The translations under genes and the position numbers were made by a program. Shown piece after piece: positions 46,982 through 55,186 of a stretch of DNA of 64,000 nt (positions are counted from its first letter, which is position 1; each line of letters opens with the position of its first letter). The notes beneath the pieces are model-generated. The model was not told the DNA's origin, did not search any database, and saw only the letters and a program-made list of their open reading frames with translations. Source of the stretch: Alphaproteobacteria bacterium (GTDB taxonomy: Bacteria; Pseudomonadota; Alphaproteobacteria; Sphingomonadales; Kordiimonadaceae); assembly GCA_006226495.1 (NCBI GenBank), contig SBGU01000031.1, positions 1 to 64,000 of the forward strand, in the 5' to 3' direction.

Positions 46982-49729
46982 ATGACCGCAGACATTCTTG
47001 GCACAGCCAACAGCGATACCCTGGAAGGCACCAGCAGCAATCAGGATATCGATGGCCTGGGTGGCAACGACGTCATCTATGGCCGCTTCGCCTATAATGA
47101 TATCGACGGCGGCGACGGCAATGACCACCTGTTCAGCGGCGGCGCCTACAATGTCGTGCATGGCGGCAATGGCAACGACAACCTGTCAGCGGGGTCCGGC
47201 ACTTCGTTCTATGAAAGCCTGTACGGTGATGCCGGCAACGACATCCTGTATGGATATTATGGCGGCGACTATCTGGACGGCGGCGACGGCAACGACATCA
47301 TCCTGTCGAACCATGGGCACGATACCCTGGTCGGCGGCGCAGGCGACGACACATTGAATGTCTATCAAAGCAGCCTCGTAGTGCATACCGTTTCGACCGG
47401 CCCCACCGTTGTAAGCGGCGGCGACGGCGCGGATGTATTTGTCAATTCCTTCGCAACCGATGTCACGGTCACCGATTTCGAGGTCGGGGTCGATCTCATC
47501 GACCTGGAACGCGATCACATCGACTATGCAGATGTCAGCATTAGCGACAATGGCAACAATGATGCCGTTATCAGCTATAACGGCTACAGCATGACCCTGA
47601 CCGGCGTTTCCGCGAGCGAGCTTGACAGCAGCAGCTTCACGCACCTGCCGACCGTCGGCGGCAATACACTGACGGCCACGGAAGACACGACCTATGTCTT
47701 TTCGGTCGCGGATTTCAATGTCGCCGACGCTGACGGCGACACGCTCGATTATATCACCGTCACCAGCCTGCCGGACAACGGCACCCTTTATTATTATGAC
47801 GCGGCCTATACGGCCGGGACCCCGGTATCCACGGGCAGCCTGGCGGGCGGCTATCTGACATTTGTGCCGGATTCAAACGAGAACGGCGAAGACTATGCCA
47901 CCCTGTCCGTGACCGTCGCGGTCGACCGCGACATCCAGAACCCCGGCTATGGCAGCGGCACCATCACCATCGATGTTGCGGCTGCGCCAGAACGCCCGTC
48001 CATATCGGGGACCGCCAACAGTGACACGCTGGAGGCAACAGCCAGCGGTCAGGATATCAACGGCCTTGGCAGCGATGACGTCATTTACAGCCGCTTCAGC
48101 GATACCTGGCTCGATGGCGGCGACGGCAGCGACACGCTTATCGCCAGCGGCGGCTCCAATGTCCTGCAGGGCGGCGATGGCAACGACTTTATGCGGTCGA
48201 GCGGGTACCATGACACGTTGGAAGGCGGTGACGGAGACGACACAATTTCGGTTGTCTTTCGATCGGCTGAAGGCAATTCGGATGGCACCGACACTGTTCT
48301 TACCGGCGGCAATGGCAACGACCTGTTCTTGTCGGACTTTCATTGGGATGCGACGATTTCCGACTTTGAGACCGGCAGCGACCGGATCGACCTGATGGGG
48401 TCGGAAATTCTTTTTGACGAGATAGCAATATCCGAGAATGGCTCAGGCGATGCCGTCATTTCCTATGGCGGACATTCATTGACCCTCGAGGGTGTTTCCG
48501 CCGATGCGCTGGACAGCAGCGACTTTGTGATCCCCGAATCCCTGGCCGGCACAACGGTAACGACTGCGGAAGACGCGAGCTATACCTTCACCCTCGATGA
48601 TATCGCCGACGGGGTCACCCACACCGACGGCGATACGATCTATTATGTTGTCACAGTGATGCCGGAGCACGGCACCTTGCTTCTGAACGGCGAGACCAAT
48701 GTCCTTGGTGTCGCTTTCACGGCAGAAACCATAAGCAATAGCGGCCTGACTTTCACGCCTGCCGAAAATGAAAATGGGGATGCATACGCCAGCTTCGACA
48801 TCGAACTTCTTGTCGTGGGATCTGGCACTGAATGGAGCAAGGGCACCATCACCATCGATGTCGGCGCGGTGAACGACGCGCCGTCCGGTCTGACCCTCAG
48901 CGGCAGCACGGTCAGTGAAAATGACGAAGGGGCGGTGATCGGCAGCCTGTCCGTCACCGATATCGACAGCAGCAGTTTCACATACAGCGTCAATGACAGC
49001 CGCTTTGTCGTCGAGGACGGCGTCCTGCGCCTCGCCGACGGGGTCGCGCTTGATTATGAAGACGCCGCGTCTGCATCCTTCCGTATCACGGTCACCGATA
49101 GCGGCGGCCTGAACTATATCAAGAATGTCACCATCAGTGTCACCGATGTGTTGGAACAGGAAACCCTGCAGGGCAGCGATGGCGACGACACCCTGGCTGC
49201 CACGGATGCAGGCGACCAGGTATGGGCACGGGGCGGCAACGACAGCCTTACAGGGGGCAGTGGCGACGACACACTGGGTGGTGGCGCCGGCAACGACGAC
49301 ATCGAGGGCGGGGCCGGGGCCGACCGGTTGTTTGGCGCCGCCGGCAATGACACCGTGTCGGGCGGCGCGGGCGACGATACCCTGTTTGGCGGCGCGGGCG
49401 ATGACACCGTTTCAGGCGGTACCGGTGACGACCTGATCTATGCCGGCGCGGGCGACGATATACTGGCGGGCGGCGCCGGGACAGACGCCTTCTATTTTGG
49501 CGCCACGTCGGGCAACGACACGGTCAGCGATTTCGACACCGGCGAGGATGTCCTGAACCTGGCCTTCTCCGGCGCAGGTTTCGCGACCCTGGCCGCGGTT
49601 ACAGCGGCGGCCAGCGAAACCAGCCAGGACGGCGAGGACGGTTTGCTGATCGATCTTGGCGGCGGCCAGAGCGTATTCCTCGTGGGTCTCGGCCTCGACG
49701 ACCTCGCAGGCATGGATATCCTGCTTTAG
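46982..49729 (+). CDS. Modular RTX/cadherin-like secreted protein
   Basis: 915 residues, acidic, with no N-terminal signal, so it is probably exported by type I secretion via its C-terminus. It is built of two similar modules. Each has calcium-binding nonapeptide repeats (GGDGNDHLF, GGAGDDTLN type), a short domain ending in NDAVISYNGYSMTL or GDAVISYGGHSLTL, and a cadherin/Ig-like domain with PDNGTLYY or PEHGTLLL. A further cadherin-like domain (GLTLSGSTVSENDEGAVIGSLSVTD) precedes a dense C-terminal RTX block (GGAGDDTLFGGAGDDTVSGG) and a final FDTGEDVLNL stretch. It is likely a calcium-folded adhesin or matrix protein. No ABC exporter genes are nearby. Confidence 0.88.
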   Translation: MTADILGTANSDTLEGTSSNQDIDGLGGNDVIYGRFAYNDIDGGDGNDHLFSGGAYNVVHGGNGNDNLSAGSGTSFYESLYGDAGNDILYGYYGGDYLDGGDGNDIILSNHGHDTLVGGAGDDTLNVYQSSLVVHTVSTGPTVVSGGDGADVFVNSFATDVTVTDFEVGVDLIDLERDHIDYADVSISDNGNNDAVISYNGYSMTLTGVSASELDSSSFTHLPTVGGNTLTATEDTTYVFSVADFNVADADGDTLDYITVTSLPDNGTLYYYDAAYTAGTPVSTGSLAGGYLTFVPDSNENGEDYATLSVTVAVDRDIQNPGYGSGTITIDVAAAPERPSISGTANSDTLEATASGQDINGLGSDDVIYSRFSDTWLDGGDGSDTLIASGGSNVLQGGDGNDFMRSSGYHDTLEGGDGDDTISVVFRSAEGNSDGTDTVLTGGNGNDLFLSDFHWDATISDFETGSDRIDLMGSEILFDEIAISENGSGDAVISYGGHSLTLEGVSADALDSSDFVIPESLAGTTVTTAEDASYTFTLDDIADGVTHTDGDTIYYVVTVMPEHGTLLLNGETNVLGVAFTAETISNSGLTFTPAENENGDAYASFDIELLVVGSGTEWSKGTITIDVGAVNDAPSGLTLSGSTVSENDEGAVIGSLSVTDIDSSSFTYSVNDSRFVVEDGVLRLADGVALDYEDAASASFRITVTDSGGLNYIKNVTISVTDVLEQETLQGSDGDDTLAATDAGDQVWARGGNDSLTGGSGDDTLGGGAGNDDIEGGAGADRLFGAAGNDTVSGGAGDDTLFGGAGDDTVSGGTGDDLIYAGAGDDILAGGAGTDAFYFGATSGNDTVSDFDTGEDVLNLAFSGAGFATLAAVTAAASETSQDGEDGLLIDLGGGQSVFLVGLGLDDLAGMDILL

Positions 49730-50688
49730 GCAAGGCCTAGGCGGGACAGGAGGCGGCGCCAGCGGCTCAAGGGGGCTGGCGTCTGCCGAAGGCCTGCAGA
49801 TGCGGCCTGCAGCCGGCTTTCGGTCAGTGCGATGGCGTCCGCATCCAGCGGTGCGTCCTGCGGCACGAAAGCCCGGCGTGCAGCCTCGGCCACCGGGTCC
49901 AGCCCCAACGTATGGCACACGGCCTCGAAACTGGCCTGGCTGTGGCGCAGCGGGGTGCCGGTGAAGGGATAGTTTTCGATCAGGTGATCCGAAAGGATAC
50001 GCGCGGTGTCGGCGTCGCCATGCTCGGCTTTCAGGGCCAGAAGACAATGCGCCTCCTCGCGCGACAGGGCCCGGTTGATACGCTCGGCCGGCACCTGGGG
50101 CAAGCTGGCGGCATCAAAACCCAACGGCGAAAAAAACGCGCCCGCCAGGTCGTCGCGGGCCGTTTCATAGGAAATCACGGTCAGCGGCAGGCTTTGTGCC
50201 AGCCGGGCCTCGACCGCCAGCGCGTCACCAAGCCGGCCGGTGCAGGCTTCCTCAAACCGGGGGCTGCGTTCGCCGCGTTTCACATTCTGCAGATACAGCG
50301 AAATGGCAAAATCGAACGGGTCGCGCTTGAAGGCGATGGCCTCGACCGCGTAGCCACGCGCGTCGGCAATGGCCACAATGGCGCGGTTATGTTCGGGCAA
50401 CAGCTTGCCCCACATTTCGCTCGAGATCAGGCTGGCGGCACAGCCGTCGTCCAGATAGCGGTCCAGCACGGCCCCGACCGCCTCGCCTTCGAGTATGCGG
50501 CTCACAAGCCCGGCGCCGTTGCCGGACGAAATGCCGCCCGCCCGCATGCGTGCCGCCGCGTTGCCGGACCCGAGCCGGTAATTCAGGCTCCAACTGTCCC
50601 GCATGAAGGCCGCATTGCGGGCAAACAGCACCTGCAGGAAACTGCTGCCTGTTTTCGGGAACCCGACATGAAGATAGAGCTTTTTCAC
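49726..50688 (-). CDS. Sulfotransferase-like protein B
   Basis: 320 residues from a GTG at 50688 with AGGA seven bases upstream. It begins KKLYLHVGFPKTGSSFLQ, whose GFPKTGSS is a 5'-phosphosulfate-binding loop of PAPS-dependent sulfotransferases. A second motif appears in RDPFDFAISLYLQN (the 3'-phosphate-binding Arg and Ser). It is a paralogue of the next gene upstream, with the same start and a shorter C-terminus. Its stop overlaps the RTX stop by 4 bp (convergent). Acceptor unknown; a surface polysaccharide or protein is plausible. Confidence 0.75.
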   Translation of the reverse strand: MKKLYLHVGFPKTGSSFLQVLFARNAAFMRDSWSLNYRLGSGNAAARMRAGGISSGNGAGLVSRILEGEAVGAVLDRYLDDGCAASLISSEMWGKLLPEHNRAIVAIADARGYAVEAIAFKRDPFDFAISLYLQNVKRGERSPRFEEACTGRLGDALAVEARLAQSLPLTVISYETARDDLAGAFFSPLGFDAASLPQVPAERINRALSREEAHCLLALKAEHGDADTARILSDHLIENYPFTGTPLRHSQASFEAVCHTLGLDPVAEAARRAFVPQDAPLDADAIALTESRLQAASAGLRQTPAPLSRWRRLLSRLGLA

Positions 50689-50723
50689 CAGGACATCCTG
50701 CGATCCGTCTGCCACGTGTGGCG

Positions 50724-51983
50724 TTATCCCTGTTGCTGGCCCAAGCCGCGCCGGAACAGGCTCCACACGGCGCCCAGCCCGCCGCGTCCGCCCGGCGCGG
50801 GTGGCAGGCTTGCACGGTCATGGCCTGCGGCAACGGCCAGCGCAATAACCTGCGCAGCTTCCTCCGCCATGCCAGCCTTGATAAAAAACGCGGCCAGCCG
50901 ACGGAATTCAAGCACCGTCTGCATGATGGCACACAGGGCCGCCACCTCGGCCTTGCGTTCGGCACGCGGCAACTCACGCAGGTTTTCGGCATGGTGCCGC
51001 ACATATTTCATGCGCCGCCGTTCCTGGAACTGTTCGGGCAGGTCGTCGATATCCTCAAGCGCGTCGGCGCCCGCGGTGTATTTGGCCTGCGCCGACCTGA
51101 CCCGGTCGCGCAGCAGCACCTGGATGCGTTCCGCGGTCTCAAGCAGCGCGTCATTATCGAGCGCGGCATCCTGCGGCACAAAATTTTGCTGCGCGGCGGC
51201 GGTCGCAGGGTCCAGCTTGAGGGCACGGCACAGGGCGTCGAACGTTTCGCGCGTGTGCGCCAGTCTGGTACCGGAAAATGGATAGCTTTCCGCGAGCGTA
51301 ATCGCGAGATAATTGGCCATTTCGTCGTCCCGCGCGCGCATCTTCAGAATCCAGTGCGCCTCCTCGCGCGACAGCGAGCGGTTCACCTGCGCCTGCACCG
51401 GGTTGGGCAGCGCTGCGGCATCATGGCCAAGCGCCGAAAAAAACGCCTGCGCCAGGTTGGTTTTGGCGGCATCATAATCAAGCACATCAAGGGGCAGCAC
51501 AGCCCCGATCCGGTCGGCAGAGTCATGCGCCTTGTCGCTAAACCCCTGGCAATGTTCCAGGAACGTGCCCACGCCGGGATTGCGTTTCACATTCTGCAGG
51601 TAGGCGGCAATGGCCATGTCAAAGGGGTTCCTGCGGAAACCGATGGCATGCACGCGGTAGCCGTGGCTGGTGGCGTGGGCAAGAACCGCTTCATTTTGTG
51701 CGTGCGACAACTGGCTCCAGAATTCGGTCGAAATCAGGCTCGCGGGTGCGTCGGTGTCCAGGTACGGGGCCAAAAGCGGCGCCAGCGGTTTACCGGCGGC
51801 AATATCCTGCACCAGCGACACACTGTTGCCGGGGCGCCGGGCCAGTGTGCTGGCCGCCACCGGCGGCAGGTGGAAATGAATGCCCCACTGCTGTTTCAGG
51901 AACGCCGCATTGGCCCAGAACAGCTCCTGCAGGTAGCTGCTGCCGGTCTTCGGAAACCCGACATGAAGATAAAGCTTTTTCAA
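50724..51983 (-). CDS. Sulfotransferase-like protein A
   Basis: 419 residues. I favour a TTG start at 51983 with GGAG six bases before it, because the protein then begins LKKLYLHVGFPKTGSS, exactly parallel to its paralogue; an ATG at 52004 is the alternative. The GFPKTGSS phosphate loop and RRNPFDMAIAAYLQNVKR motif match PAPS-dependent sulfotransferases. Beyond about residue 310 a helical, charged tail rich in Arg and Glu (ALEDIDDLPEQFQERRR) is unique to this copy. It precedes the paralogue by 35 bp, probably in one operon. Confidence 0.75.
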   Translation of the reverse strand: MKKLYLHVGFPKTGSSYLQELFWANAAFLKQQWGIHFHLPPVAASTLARRPGNSVSLVQDIAAGKPLAPLLAPYLDTDAPASLISTEFWSQLSHAQNEAVLAHATSHGYRVHAIGFRRNPFDMAIAAYLQNVKRNPGVGTFLEHCQGFSDKAHDSADRIGAVLPLDVLDYDAAKTNLAQAFFSALGHDAAALPNPVQAQVNRSLSREEAHWILKMRARDDEMANYLAITLAESYPFSGTRLAHTRETFDALCRALKLDPATAAAQQNFVPQDAALDNDALLETAERIQVLLRDRVRSAQAKYTAGADALEDIDDLPEQFQERRRMKYVRHHAENLRELPRAERKAEVAALCAIMQTVLEFRRLAAFFIKAGMAEEAAQVIALAVAAGHDRASLPPAPGGRGGLGAVWSLFRRGLGQQQG

Positions 51984-52127
51984 GGGGCGCTCCGCTGCGA
52001 ACATTCGGTTTGGCACAGCCTTACGGGCGCGCCCCTGCCCTGTCAAGCCGGGTGGCGGCAATCAGGCGGTTGAAACCACAGGCGTTTCGCGCTTCAGTAG
52101 GGCAATCACAAGGGGCGGGAGAAGACC

Positions 52128-53252
52128 ATGCGACATTTTCTGGCGGCGCTGACCATCACCATCGGGCTTGCGGGGCCGGCCATGGCGGCGGAAACGGAAC
52201 CGGCCGTCGCCGAACAGGCGCCGCTGGCGGAAGCGGAAGCCATTGCCGCCCTTGAAATCTTTGTGGACGACATGGCGGGGCGGGACGAATTTTCCGGCAC
52301 CATCCTGGTCACACGCGGGGGCGAACGGCTGTATGGCGCGGCCTTTGGCCTCGCGAGCAAACGGTTCGATGTGCCCGCCAGCCTGGAGACCCGTTTCAAC
52401 CTGGGTTCCGTGAACAAGATGTTCACCGCCATCGGCATCCTGCAACTGGCCGAAGCCGGCAAACTGCACCTGGGCGACAGGCTGGGCCAGTATCTGGACG
52501 AAAGCTGGCTGCCGCATGACGTGACCGACCGGATCGAGCTTCGGCACCTTTTGACCCACGCCTCGGGCCTCGGCAGCTATTTCAGCGATGCGTTTTTTGC
52601 GGCCTCCAAAACCCGGTTCCGCACGGTGGACGATTTCAAACCCCTGATCGCGGGCGACAGGCCCGAGTTTGAACCCGGCACCGGCTATCGCTACAGCAAC
52701 ACCGGCATGCTGCTTCTGGGCGCGGTGATCGAAAAGGTTTCCGGCCAGTCGTATGACGACTATATCCGCGACCATATCCTGGCGCCCGCCGGCATGAAGC
52801 TGACCGGCTGTTTTGCCATGGACGATGCGGTCAAAAACGTCGCCATCGGTTATGACGCCAACAAGGACACAGAAAGCGGCTGGCAGACCAACCTGTTTTT
52901 CCATTCCATCAAGGGCGGCCCCGCCGGCGGCTGTTTCTCGACCGTTGGCGACCTGCAACTGTTTGCCGCCGCGCTGACCGCCAACCGGTACCTGAGCCCC
53001 GAAGGCACCGCCAGCCTGTTTGTGCCCCGCACCGAATTCCACACCGAACCCTATGGGTACGGCTTCAAGATCAAGGGCACAGCCGGGCACCGCATCGTCG
53101 GCCACACCGGCGGTTTCATGGGCATCAGCGCCAGCCTGGATATTTTCCTGGACGACGATTATGTGGTCGCCGTCCTGTCCAACTATGGCGGTGCCGCCCA
53201 CCAGGTGGCCGAAAAAGCGCGGGACCTGCTCATGCGCGTGCCCACGCCCTGA
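52128..53252 (+). CDS. Exported serine hydrolase, beta-lactamase class C fold
   Basis: 374 residues with a signal peptide (MRHFLAALTITIGLAGPAMA). The catalytic elements are SVNK (SxxK, near residue 90), YSN in GYRYSNTG, and HTGG near the C-terminus, as in class C beta-lactamases, esterases and DD-peptidases. It acts in the periplasm. The substrate cannot be stated; many such genes are esterases or peptidases and not antibiotic resistance genes. It is convergent with a second, only distantly similar serine hydrolase. Confidence 0.85.
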   Translation: MRHFLAALTITIGLAGPAMAAETEPAVAEQAPLAEAEAIAALEIFVDDMAGRDEFSGTILVTRGGERLYGAAFGLASKRFDVPASLETRFNLGSVNKMFTAIGILQLAEAGKLHLGDRLGQYLDESWLPHDVTDRIELRHLLTHASGLGSYFSDAFFAASKTRFRTVDDFKPLIAGDRPEFEPGTGYRYSNTGMLLLGAVIEKVSGQSYDDYIRDHILAPAGMKLTGCFAMDDAVKNVAIGYDANKDTESGWQTNLFFHSIKGGPAGGCFSTVGDLQLFAAALTANRYLSPEGTASLFVPRTEFHTEPYGYGFKIKGTAGHRIVGHTGGFMGISASLDIFLDDDYVVAVLSNYGGAAHQVAEKARDLLMRVPTP

Positions 53253-53291
53253 GGCATGAACTGACCCGCCGTCAGGACGGCGGCGGCGCTT

Positions 53292-54488
53292 TCACGGGCC
53301 GGCCTCCTGTTTCCTGTCCTTGGCGCGGGCATGGGCCCGCATGCGGTTATATTCCTGCAGGAAGGGCGAATTGGCATCGAGGGCGGCCAGCATGTCGGGC
53401 ATGGCGTCGAGCGCGCGGCGCACAGGGGCGTTCAGAAACAGGATCAGCCCGTCACCCGTCGGTTCATAGACATAGGCGACTGTCAGTTGCGCCCAGTCGT
53501 AACCGCCATGGCCGACCAGCGTGACATCGCCATATTTCAGCACATTGAAACCAAGGCCATAGCCCTGCGCGTCGGGACAAGGGGTGCCGCCCGGCTCGTC
53601 GCAGCGCACCAGCCGGTCGTCGCCCCGGTCGGCCTGTATGCGGTCGCGCTCGGCCTTCATCGGGGCGCCATAGCCGTCGCCGCGCCAGACGGCGGCCAGG
53701 AATTTGGCATAGTCCGGCACGCTGACCACCATATCGCCGGCGGCGGACCAACTGCCCTCGTCCCGGCACCAGCCTTTTGGCTGGTCGCGGCAGTACCAGC
53801 CGGGGAAATTGCCGTGCGCGTCCACGGGGCGTGCCATATGCGCGACCCGGTCGCGCCGCACATCAACCGCCGCGCTTTTCATGCCAAGGGGACCAAACAC
53901 CATCGCCTGCACCAGCGCCGGGAACGGCTGCCCCAGCCGGGTTTCGGCATAGTGCGCCAGATACTGAAACCCCTCCCCCGAATAACCATAGCGTTCGCCG
54001 GGGTCGTGCTCGAACACCAGCTTGCCGTCGCGCCGGAAAAAGCGCCAGTTGGGGAAACCGCTGGTGTGGGTCAGCACCATGCGCGGCGTAAGCTTCAGGT
54101 GGCGCCGGTCGGCGGCCACATCCGGGTCGACCCAAAAGGGCGCCATCGGTTCGTCGAGCGGCAGGCGGCCCCGGTCCACAAGCCGCAGCACGGTTTCCGC
54201 CGCCACGGTCTTGGTGATCGAGGCCACATTGAAACGGGTATCGGGGCCGGCCGGCACCCCCGGCGCCTCGACACCATAATAGCCGGCCCATACAAGCTTG
54301 CCGCCCTGAAGCACACCCGCCCCGGCGGTCACAATGCCGTCGCGTGCCACGACCTGGCCCAGCCGGGCATCCACCGCTGCGCCGGGCGCCGGTACATGGC
54401 CGAAGGTCGGGCCGTCCGCCTGTGCGGGGCCGTTCGCAGGCCCGGCGCAGGCCATCAGTATCATCGCTGTCATGATCCGGTTTTTCAT
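53292..54488 (-). CDS. Exported serine hydrolase, beta-lactamase class C fold
   Basis: 398 residues from the ATG at 54488, which puts the signal peptide (MKNRIMTAMILMACAGP) at the start; an ATG at 54497 is an alternative. Active-site elements are SITK (SxxK), YSG in RYGYSGEG and HGG in LVGHGGYD. The middle holds a cysteine-containing insert (WYCRDQPKGWCRDEGSW, plus RCDEPGGTPC) that suggests two disulfides, rare in this family. It is periplasmic, with unknown substrate. It is convergent with the gene at 52128. Confidence 0.82.
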   Translation of the reverse strand: MKNRIMTAMILMACAGPANGPAQADGPTFGHVPAPGAAVDARLGQVVARDGIVTAGAGVLQGGKLVWAGYYGVEAPGVPAGPDTRFNVASITKTVAAETVLRLVDRGRLPLDEPMAPFWVDPDVAADRRHLKLTPRMVLTHTSGFPNWRFFRRDGKLVFEHDPGERYGYSGEGFQYLAHYAETRLGQPFPALVQAMVFGPLGMKSAAVDVRRDRVAHMARPVDAHGNFPGWYCRDQPKGWCRDEGSWSAAGDMVVSVPDYAKFLAAVWRGDGYGAPMKAERDRIQADRGDDRLVRCDEPGGTPCPDAQGYGLGFNVLKYGDVTLVGHGGYDWAQLTVAYVYEPTGDGLILFLNAPVRRALDAMPDMLAALDANSPFLQEYNRMRAHARAKDRKQEAGP

Positions 54489-54574
54489 GTCTGTCATCCC
54501 TGTGCTGGCCTCCCTGTACAGGCCTTCCTTCACTCGAACGCCAAAGCGCTAGCAATCTCAGGGACCGGACGGAG

Positions 54575-54598
54575 AAAAAACCCGTGAACCGACACGGG
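54575..54598 (-). terminator. Orphan minus-strand intrinsic terminator
   Basis: Stem CCCGTG / CACGGG with a 6-base loop, followed on the minus strand by six Ts. No minus-strand gene ends here; the nearest upstream gene on that strand ends at 55187 beyond a plus-strand gene. It may end a small RNA or act as leader attenuator for the serine hydrolase. Confidence 0.55.
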
Positions 54599-54751
54599 CG
54601 GAACCTGAACCGACAGGAGAAACCGGTGAAATGACAGCGCCACCGGTCCCTTGCCGGAACCGGCGCGTCAGCCCCGTTTGGCAGGCCGCCGACCGGTGTA
54701 ACCCATGGTAGCGCAAACAGGGAATATACAGCCCCCGGGCGACCTGTCGCC

Positions 54752-54780
54752 TTGCCAAAAGTTGCACCTTGTTATATAAT
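54752..54780 (+). promoter_or_regulatory. Sigma-70-type promoter for the ubiquitin-like gene
   Basis: TTGCCA (54752-54757), a 17-bp spacer and TATAAT (54775-54780). It lies 33 bp upstream of the ATG at 54813. It is unusually close to consensus for this high-GC genome. Confidence 0.7.
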
Positions 54781-54812
54781 CACAATCATTATCAAACGAG
54801 CAGGAGGATAGA

Positions 54813-55139
54813 ATGCGCATGTCCCTGATGAGCAAAGCCGCTGTTGTTACCCTTGCCGGCCTGATGGCCGCCGTGCCCGCCTTCGCGGAAACCATCAAGG
54901 TTCGCGTCGGTGAAGACAGGATTGTCGAAATCAAGGACCTGCGCCTGCAGGCGCCCGTCGGTGCCAGCGTTTGCAGCCTCAAGGTAAAGGTTGCCAAGGC
55001 GCTGGACATGGACATGAAGGATTTCGACCTTGTCGACAATGGCGTGAAGCTGGACCGCGCGCGCAGCCTTGAGGACCATGGCATCCGCAATCTGTCGACC
55101 CTGGACATCCGGGCCGCCGAAAATTCCAAACAGTGCTAG
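54813..55139 (+). CDS. Exported ubiquitin-like small protein
   Basis: 108 residues with a strong ribosome site (AGGAGG). Residues 1-25 are a signal peptide ending AFA, so the protein is periplasmic or secreted. The mature part (about 27-101) reads like a beta-grasp/ubiquitin fold. The segment DLVDNGVKLDRARSLEDHGI and the following STLDI align without gaps to ubiquitin residues 43-69 with about ten identities (Leu, Gly, Leu, Arg, Leu, Asp, Ile, Ser-Thr-Leu). The preceding LKVKVAK helix matches the VKAKIQD helix. There is no C-terminal GG; it ends ENSKQC. Two cysteines (54 and 108) could form a disulfide. Function unknown; conjugation is unlikely. Confidence 0.72.
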   Translation: MRMSLMSKAAVVTLAGLMAAVPAFAETIKVRVGEDRIVEIKDLRLQAPVGASVCSLKVKVAKALDMDMKDFDLVDNGVKLDRARSLEDHGIRNLSTLDIRAAENSKQC

Positions 55140-55186
55140 GCCACTAGGCCGGCAATACGGGCAGGCCGCCAAAACGGCCTGTCCCT

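Larger units (their letters stand above)
54489..54812. promoter_or_regulatory. Control region between serine hydrolase and the ubiquitin-like gene
   Basis: 324 bp without a recognised gene. It contains a minus-strand hairpin plus T-run (listed separately), an AAAGCGCTAGCA element at about 54543-54554 that resembles a LacI half-operator, and the promoter at 54752-54780. The stretch 54600-54740 is rich in short repeats of ACCGACA/ACCGG but shows no open frame that I trust. Confidence 0.5.

Noticed and set aside
46982-47350. Regular GGCGGC-rich short-period DNA repeats that might suggest a CRISPR or VNTR array
   Set aside because: The periodicity (about 27 bp) follows the nine-residue RTX calcium-binding repeat in frame and has no spacers.
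52128-54488. Antibiotic-resistance beta-lactamases
   Set aside because: Both have only the general SxxK/YxN-or-YxG/HxG motifs of class C-fold hydrolases, which include esterases and peptidases; there is no AmpR-type regulator or resistance context.
54489-54812. A ubiquitin-conjugation system around the ubiquitin-like gene
   Set aside because: No E1-, E2- or JAB-like gene is present within several kb, the protein lacks a C-terminal GG and it has a signal peptide.
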